From: a virus
DNA length: 23,598 nucleotides
Strand: one strand, 5' to 3'
IMG/VR virus record: IMGVR_UViG_3300035698_000011
Coordinates: 1-23,598 of that record
The translations under genes were made by a program, and so were the position numbers. The notes beneath the pieces were generated by a model, which was not told where the DNA came from, made no database searches, and saw nothing but the letters and a program-made list of their open reading frames with translations. Shown here piece by piece: positions 1 through 9,240 of this stretch (the stretch's first letter is position 1; every line of letters begins with the position of its first letter).

Positions 1-2171
1 CTAGCACCAAGTGTTACTTTAGCTACTGGTTGAGTTGCTGCGTTCCAAGTAATAGTTGCAGCATCTGTTAAAGCTACTTCTGCAATATAACCAGAAGTTA
101 ATTTAACTTGACCATTACTATCTCCTTTAATCCAAGCTAGTGAACCATCAACTCCATCAGCAACTATTAATTGTTTATCGCCTGTTGCACTATCAGCATT
201 AATACTGCCAATAATTACGTTACCATCACCAGTTGTGATATTATCACCAGAGGATTTTCCAATAGTAATATTATTCGAACCAGTAGTCATTGCTTCACTA
301 GAACCTGACCCTAAAGCAGTATTACTATTACCATTTTGATTAGCTACTCCTTTTAATGCACTAAAACCTACTCCAGTATTATCAGCACCAATTAATCCAA
401 AAATAGAATTTTTACCAAGAGCCGTATTGTTAGAACTGGTGGTGTTGTAAAATAAAGAATTTCCACCAATTGCTGTGTTATTACTACTATTTGAAACAAC
501 TTTTCCAGATTCTTTACCTAAAAATGTATTATTACTACCAGAACTAAGAGTGCTACCAGCGTTATAACCTATAGCAACATTATCATCACCAGAAGTTAAG
601 GCATCTAAAGCACCAATTCCAACTCCAGTATTTCTAATAGCATCATTTAAAGTTCCAGTTGTTGCATGACCAACTAATAAAGAATTTGTAAAATTAGTAC
701 CTTCCTGTTTTCCTGTTAAAGCTAAGTTAGTAGCTGCTTTACCATCTAATAAATTTAGTTCTGTTGCAGTAGAAGTTACTGCTACATTTTCATTTATTTT
801 AGGTAATGTTAAAGTTTTGTTTGTAAGTGTTGAAGTTGAAGTTGTTGTTACATCTGGTGCTGTGATTGATACATAAGCTGAACCATCATAATATTGTAAA
901 GCATTGGTAGATGTATTATATGCTAAATCTCCTTCATCATTATCTGTACTTGGATTAGATGCTCCTACTCTATATCTATCTGCAAAAGAATTAACTCCTG
1001 CAACATTTGCTGCCACAGTTGACATAGCTGTTACATTTGCTGAAGTTCCTAAAGTATTCATAGCTGTTACGTTAGCTGATGTACCTAGTACATTCATGTC
1101 GGCAACTACGTCAGAAGTTCCTAAAACATTCATGTCAGTTACAACATCAGAAGTTGCTAGAACATTCATATCAGTTACAACATCAGAAGTTGCTAGTATA
1201 GCCATGTCGGCTACAACATCTGGAGTACCAAGTATTGATAAATCTTCAACTATTGCTGTTGTTCCTAAAATACCTAAGTCTGCAACTACTGCTGAAGTAC
1301 CTAATAAACCTACAGCAGAAACATTCGCTGATGTGCCTAGAAGACCCATAGCTGTAACATTGGCTGAAGTTGCTAGTGTGTTTAAATCTGAAACAATATC
1401 CGAAGTAGCTAAAGTATTTATATCAGCTATAGCATCACTTGTTCCAAGTAATCCCATATTAGTTACAGTTGTAGAATTACCTAGTAATCCCATAGCTGTA
1501 ACATTAGCTGAAGTAGCCAATGTATTCATATCAGAAACAATGTCTGAAGTTGCTAAAGTATTTAAGTCTGAAACAATATCACTGTTAGCCAGTGTATTCA
1601 TATCGGAGACAACATCTGCTGTTCCTAATGTATTCATATCTGCAACAGCGTCTGAAGTACCTAGTCTTCCTAGTTCTGCTGATTTAGCACTTACTGCTGT
1701 TAAATTTGTTTTGTCTGAAGCTGATAACCAAGTGTTTTCTAAATAATTCTTTGTGACAGCATCTTGTGCTGACGTAGGGTTTGCTACATTTCTTATTTGT
1801 TTGTTAGTTGCGTCATATTGGAAATCTGTGCTTGAAATTTTGATTACATCTTGTGCATCATCAATAGCTTCTTGTGACATAAAGAACGCTTGGTCACTAT
1901 CTGTGTCTAAATCGTTTTCTGTTAAAACTGCACCTGAAACATAGTCAACTAATTTGGCTGTTTGACTTGTTGTACGCCTTATTTCAATAGCCGCACCATT
2001 TGCCGGTGCTACATTAAAAGTAAGAGTAGTGCCTGCTGAATCTAGTACATAAGCAGTAACAGCGCTACCAGCTACTAATGTAGATAGGTCATCTGTGCTT
2101 CTATAACTAAAATTGATAGCGTAAGCTCTGTTTGAACCGTTTCCGGTATATCTTACAAATGAATTTGCCAT
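1..2171 (-). CDS. Tail fibre protein, T7 gp17-like (C-terminus outside window)
   Basis: Receptor-binding fibre attached to the tail. I read about 723 codons without a stop from ATG at 2171 to the window edge, so the 3' end is missing. The N-terminus (MANSFVRYTGNGSNRAYAIN) is a clear T7-type tail-fibre anchoring domain, about residues 1-140, which in T7 docks the fibre on the tail nozzle. Next come about 18 tandem 12-residue repeats (about 165-384), a segment with the marine-phage motifs LTNKTLT and ATELNLLDG (about 440-475), and nine glycine-ended NTAIG-type repeats (about 514-655) resembling trimeric adhesin heads. It is the last gene of the structural block and follows gp16 by 34 nt that carry a promoter-like motif. 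The Shine-Dalgarno (AGAAGAG) is weak. The distal third differs from the rest of the phage in word usage (see findings). The anchor assignment is firm; receptor and host are unknown. Confidence 0.93.
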   Translation of the reverse strand, partial: MANSFVRYTGNGSNRAYAINFSYRSTDDLSTLVAGSAVTAYVLDSAGTTLTFNVAPANGAAIEIRRTTSQTAKLVDYVSGAVLTENDLDTDSDQAFFMSQEAIDDAQDVIKISSTDFQYDATNKQIRNVANPTSAQDAVTKNYLENTWLSASDKTNLTAVSAKSAELGRLGTSDAVADMNTLGTADVVSDMNTLANSDIVSDLNTLATSDIVSDMNTLATSANVTAMGLLGNSTTVTNMGLLGTSDAIADINTLATSDIVSDLNTLATSANVTAMGLLGTSANVSAVGLLGTSAVVADLGILGTTAIVEDLSILGTPDVVADMAILATSDVVTDMNVLATSDVVTDMNVLGTSDVVADMNVLGTSANVTAMNTLGTSANVTAMSTVAANVAGVNSFADRYRVGASNPSTDNDEGDLAYNTSTNALQYYDGSAYVSITAPDVTTTSTSTLTNKTLTLPKINENVAVTSTATELNLLDGKAATNLALTGKQEGTNFTNSLLVGHATTGTLNDAIRNTGVGIGALDALTSGDDNVAIGYNAGSTLSSGSNNTFLGKESGKVVSNSSNNTAIGGNSLFYNTTSSNNTALGKNSIFGLIGADNTGVGFSALKGVANQNGNSNTALGSGSSEAMTTGSNNITIGKSSGDNITTGDGNVIIGSINADSATGDKQLIVADGVDGSLAWIKGDSNGQVKLTSGYIAEVALTDAATITWNAATQPVAKVTLGA
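207..632 (-). repeat. Nine NxxIG/NTALG repeats in the distal tail fibre
   Basis: Reading the fibre frame gives NTGVGIG, NVAIG, NTFLG, NTAIG, NTALG, NTGVG, NTALG, NITIG and NVIIG, mostly 14-20 residues apart, with Ser/Asn/Gly-rich linkers. This pattern is like the left-handed beta-roll heads of trimeric autotransporter adhesins (YadA type) and of many phage fibre tips. It is probably a trimeric beta-structured receptor-facing domain. That structural reading is by motif resemblance only. Confidence 0.6.
1021..1680 (-). repeat. About 18 tandem 36-bp repeats encoding 12-residue units in the tail fibre
   Basis: The encoded consensus is close to SDMNTLATSDIV. Units follow each other with no insertion or deletion, so the 12-residue register is kept for roughly 220 residues. 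Copies differ at the nucleotide level, so this is an old, diverged array under protein-level selection rather than a recent duplication. The regularity suggests a rigid fibre shaft of fixed rise per repeat. It also creates a long open frame on the plus strand (904-1746), which is a shadow. Confidence 0.85.
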
Positions 2172-2182
2172 AATTTTTAATC

Positions 2183-2202
2183 TCTTCTAAAAGGGGTACT
2201 TT
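2183..2202 (-). promoter_or_regulatory. Candidate phage RNA polymerase promoter upstream of the tail fibre
   Basis: On the minus strand the spacer between gp16 and the fibre reads AAAGTACCCCTTTTAGAAGA. It matches 19 of 20 positions in the spacer between nrdB and the morphogenesis genes (16884-16903). T7 places a promoter (phi17) at this same location. The end of the motif (TTTTAGAAGA) resembles the initiation part of T7-type promoters (TATAGGGAGA). The terminal AGAAGAG may also serve as a weak ribosome-binding site, so part of the conservation could have that cause. Confidence 0.55.
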
Positions 2203-2205
2203 GTG

Positions 2206-5200
2206 TTAATTGCTTGTTGTTAAAGTTTCAAGGATTGTTTCTGCTGATTTTTTAAGACTATTAGCAGTTGCGACCTTTTTATCCATTTCAAATAGACCAT
2301 ATTCTTTAATCCATTCTCTTGATTCTCTTTCATATTCTCTAATAATACTTAGTAAATAAGTGTCACCTACATACTTACCACCTATAAATTGATTAGTAGC
2401 ATATAGTTTATTAAACTCAGAATTAGGATTTTCTAACTCATATTGGAATTTTTCATTAATTGTTCTTCCAGCTATTTTGTAAGTTTGTTTAATTTGTCTT
2501 AAAACTTCATACATAGTTGTACCTTCTGGATATACTTTTTTACCTTTATTTTCAGGTAATGTCATACTAATCATTTGTAATTCCTTCATATTTAAAGGCA
2601 CTTTCGTTCCAATTTGAATAGTATGTTGAGGTCTTTCCCATAGTATATTTGAGTTTTCTAGCTTAGTTTTTGCTTCATTTGATAGTGTAATTTTGTTACC
2701 ATTACTATCTACCATAGCATTACTCCAGTGAGTTCTTACAGGAAACATATCTTGTGCATTTCCTAATAGTAAACCTTTTGGTTTGATATATGTATTTCCT
2801 AATGGGTCAGACTTAGGAGACAAAGCATCACCATAGTTTAAAATGGGTGCTTTGCCACCTAAATACTTTTCATTAATTATTTTAGATAATTCAAAAGGTG
2901 TAGAACTTGAGACATGGTCTAGCATAGTTACAAGTTCTGCTTCTGCATCACCAAATACTTTATTAGTCCATCTCCAAGTAGTTGCTAAAGGAACATTTTT
3001 TGATTGAAACCTACCAAAATATTGTTCTAATTTAGAAATATTCTTTGCACCTTCTTCATTAGTAGCTTCTGTTTCTGAAAATATCTCAGTTAATTTAAAG
3101 AAATCTTGAGTCATTAAATTACTTGCAAAAATATTAGACCACAAAGAGAAAGCTGAACCCCCCATGTGTGTTAAGAAATCTTGATACCTTTGATTTTCTG
3201 CACTGTGTAATGGGTCATTAAGCATATCTGCACCTGATTCTAATGCATCTCCAATAGAAGCAACAACCATAAAAGGTATTGATAAAGGGAAAAATCTTGC
3301 TAGGTTAGTAAATTGTTTTTCACCTTTGTCATTATACCATACATATGAATATCTATGGTTTCTGTCTTTTTCATTGTGTCCAGTAAGTTTACCATTTAAT
3401 TGCATTGTAGTTGCCAGTCCATAAGCTGTAAGACCTACTGCTTTTATTGCACTTGCTTTGTTTCTAACAATTGGGTCTGACGCACTTTCCATAGCTCTAA
3501 ATTCCATATTTAATTTATTAAGTAATGGTGTCGCTTGCCATCCATATTTAAATAAACTAACAGGAGTTTTTACAAAGTGAAGACTTGTTAATACTCTTAT
3601 TAAAGGTGCTTTGTTTACTAGTTTTAATAACCAATCACCTAAGTTTGCTTTACTTTGTTTTTGGTCAGGGTAAAATTGATTTTTTTCCAACATGTCACTT
3701 TTTAATTTTTGTGTAAATGAATTAACTTGTGACACAAAAGTAGGGTCATTAGCTACTGACTTTGTTAAATCATCTAAAGTAGATGCTTCAATACTATTAA
3801 AAGTTTTTGTTTGTCTAAAATTACCAAATTCATCTTCATACTGATAATATAGTTCTTGCCATTTTTTTTCAAATGGAGTTTGTTCTACTTTTTGTTTTTC
3901 TAAATCAGTTAATTGTTTATTTAATTTAGTTAACTTTTTTTCATTAACTACATCAGCCGCTTTTTCAAATCTAATGTTTTCTTTTACATTTCTAATATTA
4001 TCTTCTACTTTTATAATTCCTGTTTTATTTATCATTTTCCTGTTTTTCCATAACTCAGGATAGAAAGCTCTTATTCTTTGGTTAACATTAGCAACTCTAG
4101 CACTTCTTTGAAAAATGTTTTTCATTAAAGTATCACCTGCACCTAGTAATCTTAAAGTAAGAAATGAAAGTTTACCAATAGGTGAAGCTACTTTAGCCGC
4201 TACTTGTTTTGCTATATTGTCTGAATTTGCTAATTGGTCAAAGTATGTTTCCATGTTTCTTTGCTGTCTACCGTCAAATCTATGTTCAATAGTATCACCA
4301 ATACTTCTATTAGCTTTCCAAGATAACCTAGCTTTTTTAAAAGCAATTTGAAAGAATCTCATTTGAGAAACTAATAAATCACCTGCCATTTGTAATTGAT
4401 TAAATCCTTGTGTTCCTTTTCCATTTTTAAATGAAATTAAACCACCATAGAATTGTTCTACAATACTAGCTTGAAATCTAGCCGCCGCCGATAAAATGTT
4501 TATTTCATGTGTTGTAGGGTCACCTAGTAAATTAGCTGTAGTAAATTCATTATATGCTTCAAAGAAACTAACAGTTTTATCTTTAGTTTTTCTATTAATG
4601 TTTTTAATTACTTTTCTCATTTTGTAATCATTTGCACTAATATCAGCAATGTCATTTACTGCTTTAATTCTTTCAGCAGGTTTAAGTTTTTTAATTTTAG
4701 ATAATAATAAAGGAAGTTCTTGTGCTAATAAAATATCTGTTTCCATTCTTAATTTATCTGCATCTGTCATTTCAGCAATTATTTTTTGTTGGTTTAAAGC
4801 ATCAGATACACCCTCAACAGTTCTTACATGATTTTTAATAAGTGCTGTTTTTTCAGCCATTGCTTCTAACAATTTATTTGTAACAACTAATTTTTCATCC
4901 ATATCTACAGCGTTATCTGCTAGTTTTCTTATTTCAGAAACTTCAAGACTTTTGTTTAAAATGTTAATACGACCTGCATAAATTGTGGGTGCTAAATCAG
5001 GTGCAATTCTTGATATTGTTATTAATTCTTCATTTAATTTTTCAGCATTTTCTTTGCCTAATAATCTTGCCGCTCTGCTTTTAATTTGATTAAACAAACC
5101 AACTCTTTGTGTTGTTCTTATATCTTTATTTTTAAGTAGCGTTCTAATACTGTCTTTAATTTCTTTAATAACTATATTATGAGATGCATCAGCACTAATT

Positions 5201-6573
5201 TTATTAAGATTTATAAAAGGAGTTTTTCTTTTAACTTCACCATTTTTTAATTTTTTATTTGATTTTACAGGTAGTTCTGCTGAGATTTTGGCTATATCTG
5301 AACCACTTTTAGCTTGTGCTTTAATTGAATCTCTAATTGCTTGTGCTTTTTTTGCTACATCTTTAACACCAGCATTTTTTAAAAATGATAAATAAGAATC
5401 GTGAGAAACACTTTTGCCTTTTCCACCTACAATGTAAAGTGCTTTTGCAATATCATTATTAAATTCTAATTCTATGCTTCTATCACCATAATTATAACGA
5501 GGTTTTGCACCTTGTAATTCTTTTGGTAAAACTGTAATATCGCTGTTTAAAAATGTTTCTTCTTTTATTTCATTTACTTTTGAAGCAATTGTAGAAATTT
5601 CACTTTGTTTCTCTGTTACTTTTGTGGGGGTTTTTGTGGAAGGTTTTTCCGGTTTGAATTTTTTAGATTTACCATCTTTGCCTGAATAAGTTACATCTGA
5701 TTTACTACCAGCCGCACCAAAGTCTCTATCAAAGTCAGACATAAATCCATCACCTTTGTCATAGAATTTACCTGCTTTGCCTTTAGTTGACCATACACTC
5801 ATAGCACCACCGATTGTACCTTGAGCGACACCGCCAGTTGCGCCTGTAATTAAAGTTCTAGTTAAATTGTATTCAGTCATTAAACCAGAATCTATTTCAG
5901 CAGTTTGTCTAGCTAAGTCTGAACCTGTTGCAATTGTTGCACCATAAGCCGCTTCTTTTAATGCTATTTCTTTTACTGATTGTTTAACAGCAAGTTTTTG
6001 AAATTCTTGTTTGCTCAAAGCACTTATAGCAACTTTGCCTGCTTCTCTAGCTACAATTTTTCCTGTTCCTAAAGTAAATAAGTTAATAGGGTCAGCCACT
6101 AAAGCAGGTACAAAATCTTTAGCCCACTTAACAAAACCAATTGTTTGACCACCGAAATAAGGTAAATCAGCGTATAGCTGTGTTATTTCAGCCCAATCAC
6201 CTTTGTATTGGTCATCTTTAGCTAGAACTTGTCCAACATCATTAACAATACCTACGGTGTTGTATTCACTCCAAAGTCTATCTTGGTAAAACTTTTCTAT
6301 AATTTCAGATTTAGAATAGTCATTAACTTTTTTACCACCATTCATATCGCTGACACCACCTGTGTAGTATCTTTTTAATAGTGTTTCAAATTCATCTGAT
6401 TGTAATTTTTCTAAAGCAAGTGTTTGACGCTCTGCTTTTTCCATTTTATCATATTTAATTCTATCAAGTCTGTTTCTTCTATTTCTATTTCTTTCATCTT
6501 GACCGATTTGAAGAGCATCTCTTTCTTCTGTTATTCCTTCTTCGTTAAAAGTGATTCCTAAATCTAATGCCAT
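2206..6573 (-). CDS. Internal virion protein D, T7 gp16-like
   Basis: Largest protein of the window (1455 aa; T7 gp16 is about 1318). In T7, gp14, gp15 and gp16 sit inside the capsid and are ejected to form a trans-envelope channel for DNA entry. Identity rests on position (after the gp15-like gene, before the fibre), on size, and on a moderately hydrophobic segment near residues 150-172 (FVPALVADPINLF) typical of marine gp16-like proteins. The N-terminus is charged (many Glu/Arg over residues 10-60), and I see no lytic transglycosylase motif there, unlike T7 gp16. Long Lys/Glu-rich helical stretches fill the middle. Start ATG at 6573 has a good site (AAGGAAAAATAATG). No Ala-Ala pair in it uses GCA-GC or GCT-GC codons. 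Confidence 0.85.
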   Translation of the reverse strand: MALDLGITFNEEGITEERDALQIGQDERNRNRRNRLDRIKYDKMEKAERQTLALEKLQSDEFETLLKRYYTGGVSDMNGGKKVNDYSKSEIIEKFYQDRLWSEYNTVGIVNDVGQVLAKDDQYKGDWAEITQLYADLPYFGGQTIGFVKWAKDFVPALVADPINLFTLGTGKIVAREAGKVAISALSKQEFQKLAVKQSVKEIALKEAAYGATIATGSDLARQTAEIDSGLMTEYNLTRTLITGATGGVAQGTIGGAMSVWSTKGKAGKFYDKGDGFMSDFDRDFGAAGSKSDVTYSGKDGKSKKFKPEKPSTKTPTKVTEKQSEISTIASKVNEIKEETFLNSDITVLPKELQGAKPRYNYGDRSIELEFNNDIAKALYIVGGKGKSVSHDSYLSFLKNAGVKDVAKKAQAIRDSIKAQAKSGSDIAKISAELPVKSNKKLKNGEVKRKTPFINLNKISADASHNIVIKEIKDSIRTLLKNKDIRTTQRVGLFNQIKSRAARLLGKENAEKLNEELITISRIAPDLAPTIYAGRINILNKSLEVSEIRKLADNAVDMDEKLVVTNKLLEAMAEKTALIKNHVRTVEGVSDALNQQKIIAEMTDADKLRMETDILLAQELPLLLSKIKKLKPAERIKAVNDIADISANDYKMRKVIKNINRKTKDKTVSFFEAYNEFTTANLLGDPTTHEINILSAAARFQASIVEQFYGGLISFKNGKGTQGFNQLQMAGDLLVSQMRFFQIAFKKARLSWKANRSIGDTIEHRFDGRQQRNMETYFDQLANSDNIAKQVAAKVASPIGKLSFLTLRLLGAGDTLMKNIFQRSARVANVNQRIRAFYPELWKNRKMINKTGIIKVEDNIRNVKENIRFEKAADVVNEKKLTKLNKQLTDLEKQKVEQTPFEKKWQELYYQYEDEFGNFRQTKTFNSIEASTLDDLTKSVANDPTFVSQVNSFTQKLKSDMLEKNQFYPDQKQSKANLGDWLLKLVNKAPLIRVLTSLHFVKTPVSLFKYGWQATPLLNKLNMEFRAMESASDPIVRNKASAIKAVGLTAYGLATTMQLNGKLTGHNEKDRNHRYSYVWYNDKGEKQFTNLARFFPLSIPFMVVASIGDALESGADMLNDPLHSAENQRYQDFLTHMGGSAFSLWSNIFASNLMTQDFFKLTEIFSETEATNEEGAKNISKLEQYFGRFQSKNVPLATTWRWTNKVFGDAEAELVTMLDHVSSSTPFELSKIINEKYLGGKAPILNYGDALSPKSDPLGNTYIKPKGLLLGNAQDMFPVRTHWSNAMVDSNGNKITLSNEAKTKLENSNILWERPQHTIQIGTKVPLNMKELQMISMTLPENKGKKVYPEGTTMYEVLRQIKQTYKIAGRTINEKFQYELENPNSEFNKLYATNQFIGGKYVGDTYLLSIIREYERESREWIKEYGLFEMDKKVATANSLKKSAETILETLTTSN

Positions 6574-6589
6574 TATTTTTCCTTTTTAT

Positions 6590-8704
6590 TTATTTTAAAT
6601 ATTCGTTTATTAAATCATCTAATTGCAAAGAATTAATGTTAAATGCTTTAGCTAAATTTGCTTTAGCATCTTCATTTAATATTGTATTGTAAATTTGCTT
6701 AGTCATTGGCATCCCTGCTAATTTTTCAATGCTATCCGTAAAGAAATTCTTTTGTGCTTCTTTACTATCACCTTTTTCAATTAATCCTAAAGGAGTATAT
6801 GTTTCAATTAAAGGTAATACAAAGTCTTGGATGTTAGAATTAATAGTGTCCATTAATTTATTTCTTTCATCAGTGTAATCTGAACTTTCTAAACCTAAAT
6901 CTTTAATCATTCTTTCTGCTAAAGCTTTTTGTTTAGTAGTATCATTTGCAAAACCTTCAAACCCTTTTGTTTCTAATAACCTTTGAAAATCTGAACTTGC
7001 CATTAAAGTAGCAGATAAATTTGTTAAATTTGAATCAGACTCAGCTTGAAATTGATTAACAAAAGGTTTAAACGCAGTAACAGCGCTTGAAACTTTTTCT
7101 TCATAATACTCAATTGCAATACTATCTAAATCTATATCTGAAGTTAAATCTAAACCATTCTTATTAATTCTTTCAGCAACAGCACTTAACCAGTTTTGTT
7201 GACTGTAGATTTTAATTTTTTCATTATAAGACTCATTAAAGAATTTTGTTTGTTCTTTAACCCATTCATTTTGAACTTGTGTGTTTTCCATTCTAGCTGG
7301 TTTAGGATTTTCTTCTAACCAATCCATGTATTCTTCTTGTAAATCGTTTGTAATTAAATCAGCAATAAATTGATTTTTCTGTCCATTGTATTTTTTATCT
7401 ACCCCTTTAACAGCATCAACAATTTGTCTTTGTATTTTACTAGAAGTTTTTATAAAAGCTGGTTCTTGAAAAGGTGGTGTGTAATTACTATTTTCATATT
7501 TTTTAGATGCTAACCACAGGTCAGTTAATTTAACAAGTGTTTCTGGATTGTTAGATTTAGTGCTCCATTCATCTTGCAATGCCGCCAAACTACCATTATA
7601 ATCACCTTTCATAACTGATATTTTTAATTGAGCAATTCCACTATCATCTTCATTTACTTCATATTTATTTTTAGCAACACTGTTAATAGTAGCATTTAAT
7701 TCTGGATATTTGTCAGTAGCTTCTTTAAGTAAATTAGTATATTCAATAGCACCTTCTGTTGTAGACCTATCTATAGCAAAAAGATTTTTTGTGTATTCTG
7801 TTTTTTGTTTATCTTTAAGTCGTTGACTTGCAGTATACTCTGCATTAACTAATGTTCTTTCTTTAGTTTCTAGTGCTTGTATAATATTAGTTATAGTAGG
7901 ATTATTTTTAACACTTCTCATAGAACCTAATTGATTACCACCTGTACCAGTTCCTCTGTCAGCATCAATAATTTGTTCTATTTTATATAATTCTTCACTT
8001 GTTGTTGCTGTATCAATTGCACCTGATAAATATAAATAAGCGGAAGCATTAGACTCATCAGTAGTATATAATTTATGTTTTTTACCATTTTTAGTTTCTG
8101 CTGGTAAATCCACTTCTAATGAACTTTTTCTTTCCCAAAAAGTCTTTGCACTAAAAGACGATAATATTTTAGCACCATTCTTAATTTTTTCTTCTTGTGT
8201 ATGTTTGCTTCTAACTTTAGCATCTGCTATAGCCGCCTTAGCTTTGTACTCATTAAATACTGCGGCAAAACCTAGCGTATATGAACCTTCTGCATTTTTC
8301 ATATCAGGTAAAAATTGTTTATAAAATGCTGGTAAGTTATCTTCTTTAAAATTATAATCACCAATATTCTCTGTAATTTTAGCAATTGTATCTACTGCTT
8401 GGTATCTACCTGTGTGATATGCAACAGTTTTGTCTACATACTTACCAGTTAAATTAGGGTGGTCACCATTTAGTATTTCTTTTTGAATTTGTTCTGGATT
8501 TTTAGTTAAATATAATTTATTTATTTCTTGTTTAGCAACATCTTTTTGACCTTGAATATAGTTACCTTGAATTTTTTCTAATGTAGGAGTAATTGCTGAT
8601 AATGTTTTTAATAATTCTGTAGAAGAACTGCTGTCAGATGACCGTATTTGTCCACCAAATGTAGCTCCATATCTTTTGTTTGTTACTCTTGATTTATAAG
8701 CCAT
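6590..8704 (-). CDS. Internal virion protein C, T7 gp15-like
   Basis: 704 aa, close to T7 gp15 (747 aa). It lies between the gp14-like and gp16-like genes with 14- and 16-nt spacers, as in T7. In T7 it is part of the inner core and of the ejected DNA-translocation channel. The sequence is soluble, rich in Lys, Asn, Thr and Glu, mostly predicted helical, with no membrane segment and no catalytic motif that I can see. The N-terminus (MAYKSRVTNKRYGATFGG) is basic, and the next 30 residues are Ser/Thr-rich. The start at 8704 has a modest site (TAGGATAT). The assignment is by gene order and length, since the family diverges fast. Confidence 0.82.
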   Translation of the reverse strand: MAYKSRVTNKRYGATFGGQIRSSDSSSSTELLKTLSAITPTLEKIQGNYIQGQKDVAKQEINKLYLTKNPEQIQKEILNGDHPNLTGKYVDKTVAYHTGRYQAVDTIAKITENIGDYNFKEDNLPAFYKQFLPDMKNAEGSYTLGFAAVFNEYKAKAAIADAKVRSKHTQEEKIKNGAKILSSFSAKTFWERKSSLEVDLPAETKNGKKHKLYTTDESNASAYLYLSGAIDTATTSEELYKIEQIIDADRGTGTGGNQLGSMRSVKNNPTITNIIQALETKERTLVNAEYTASQRLKDKQKTEYTKNLFAIDRSTTEGAIEYTNLLKEATDKYPELNATINSVAKNKYEVNEDDSGIAQLKISVMKGDYNGSLAALQDEWSTKSNNPETLVKLTDLWLASKKYENSNYTPPFQEPAFIKTSSKIQRQIVDAVKGVDKKYNGQKNQFIADLITNDLQEEYMDWLEENPKPARMENTQVQNEWVKEQTKFFNESYNEKIKIYSQQNWLSAVAERINKNGLDLTSDIDLDSIAIEYYEEKVSSAVTAFKPFVNQFQAESDSNLTNLSATLMASSDFQRLLETKGFEGFANDTTKQKALAERMIKDLGLESSDYTDERNKLMDTINSNIQDFVLPLIETYTPLGLIEKGDSKEAQKNFFTDSIEKLAGMPMTKQIYNTILNEDAKANLAKAFNINSLQLDDLINEYLK

Positions 8705-8718
8705 GTTTATATCCTATG

Positions 8719-9240
8719 TTATGGTGCCACTACTTCACCTGTGTCTGGTGCTGTTGCTGATTTATTTTTGTAATAACCTTCTGCGCCAATAGTTGCTACT
8801 TGTAAATACAATCCAGTTTTACTTGGCATAGTTATGGGTTTAATACTATTGTATCTTCTTTCTTGTGCTCCATAAGCTTCACTTTCTTGTGATACTAAAT
8901 TAAGAACATCTGTTTCAAAATCTCTTGATACATCTAAAAATTGCATATCATATCCGCCGCCTATGTCTTGCATTATTTTAAGACCATTACCTGCATTAGT
9001 ATTTAATGCTTCTGCTTTTTTAGCATTTTCTTCTTGGCTTAATCTAAAATCTTCAGCTTTCTTTTCTCTAGTTGCTAATACTGCATCTTTATCTATTTTA
9101 GAAATATCATTTAAATAAGCTTTGTCAGAACTTTTTCTTGTCTGTGTGTTAGCAAGTTTTTGACCTTTAGCAACAGCTTTAGCGCTTCTGTATTGTTGTA
9201 CTGCCATACCTACTTTTAACGCTGTTACTACATCACACAT
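8719..9240 (-). CDS. Internal virion protein B, T7 gp14-like
   Basis: 173 aa (T7 gp14 is 196 aa). In T7 this core protein is ejected first and forms the outer-membrane pore. The N-terminus MCDVVTALKVGMAVQQY, starting Met-Cys with a short amphipathic stretch, is characteristic of marine podovirus gp14-like proteins. Residues 25-85 are strongly charged and helical (Lys, Glu, Asp). The C-terminal part has LYLQVATIGAEGYY and a Pro/Thr/Ala end. The start codon overlaps the stop of the preceding gp13-like gene by one base (TAATG), so translation is probably coupled. The identification uses order, length and the N-terminal pattern. Confidence 0.8.
   Translation of the reverse strand: MCDVVTALKVGMAVQQYRSAKAVAKGQKLANTQTRKSSDKAYLNDISKIDKDAVLATREKKAEDFRLSQEENAKKAEALNTNAGNGLKIMQDIGGGYDMQFLDVSRDFETDVLNLVSQESEAYGAQERRYNSIKPITMPSKTGLYLQVATIGAEGYYKNKSATAPDTGEVVAP

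Noticed and set aside
1021-1680. CRISPR-like 36-bp periodicity
   Set aside because: Repeats are contiguous with no unique spacers, are diverged, and are coding in phase with 12-residue units.
904-1746. 280-codon open frame on the plus strand
   Set aside because: It is the mirror of the 36-bp repeat array in the tail fibre; the low-complexity product follows directly from the repeat, and the minus frame has recognised domains on both sides.
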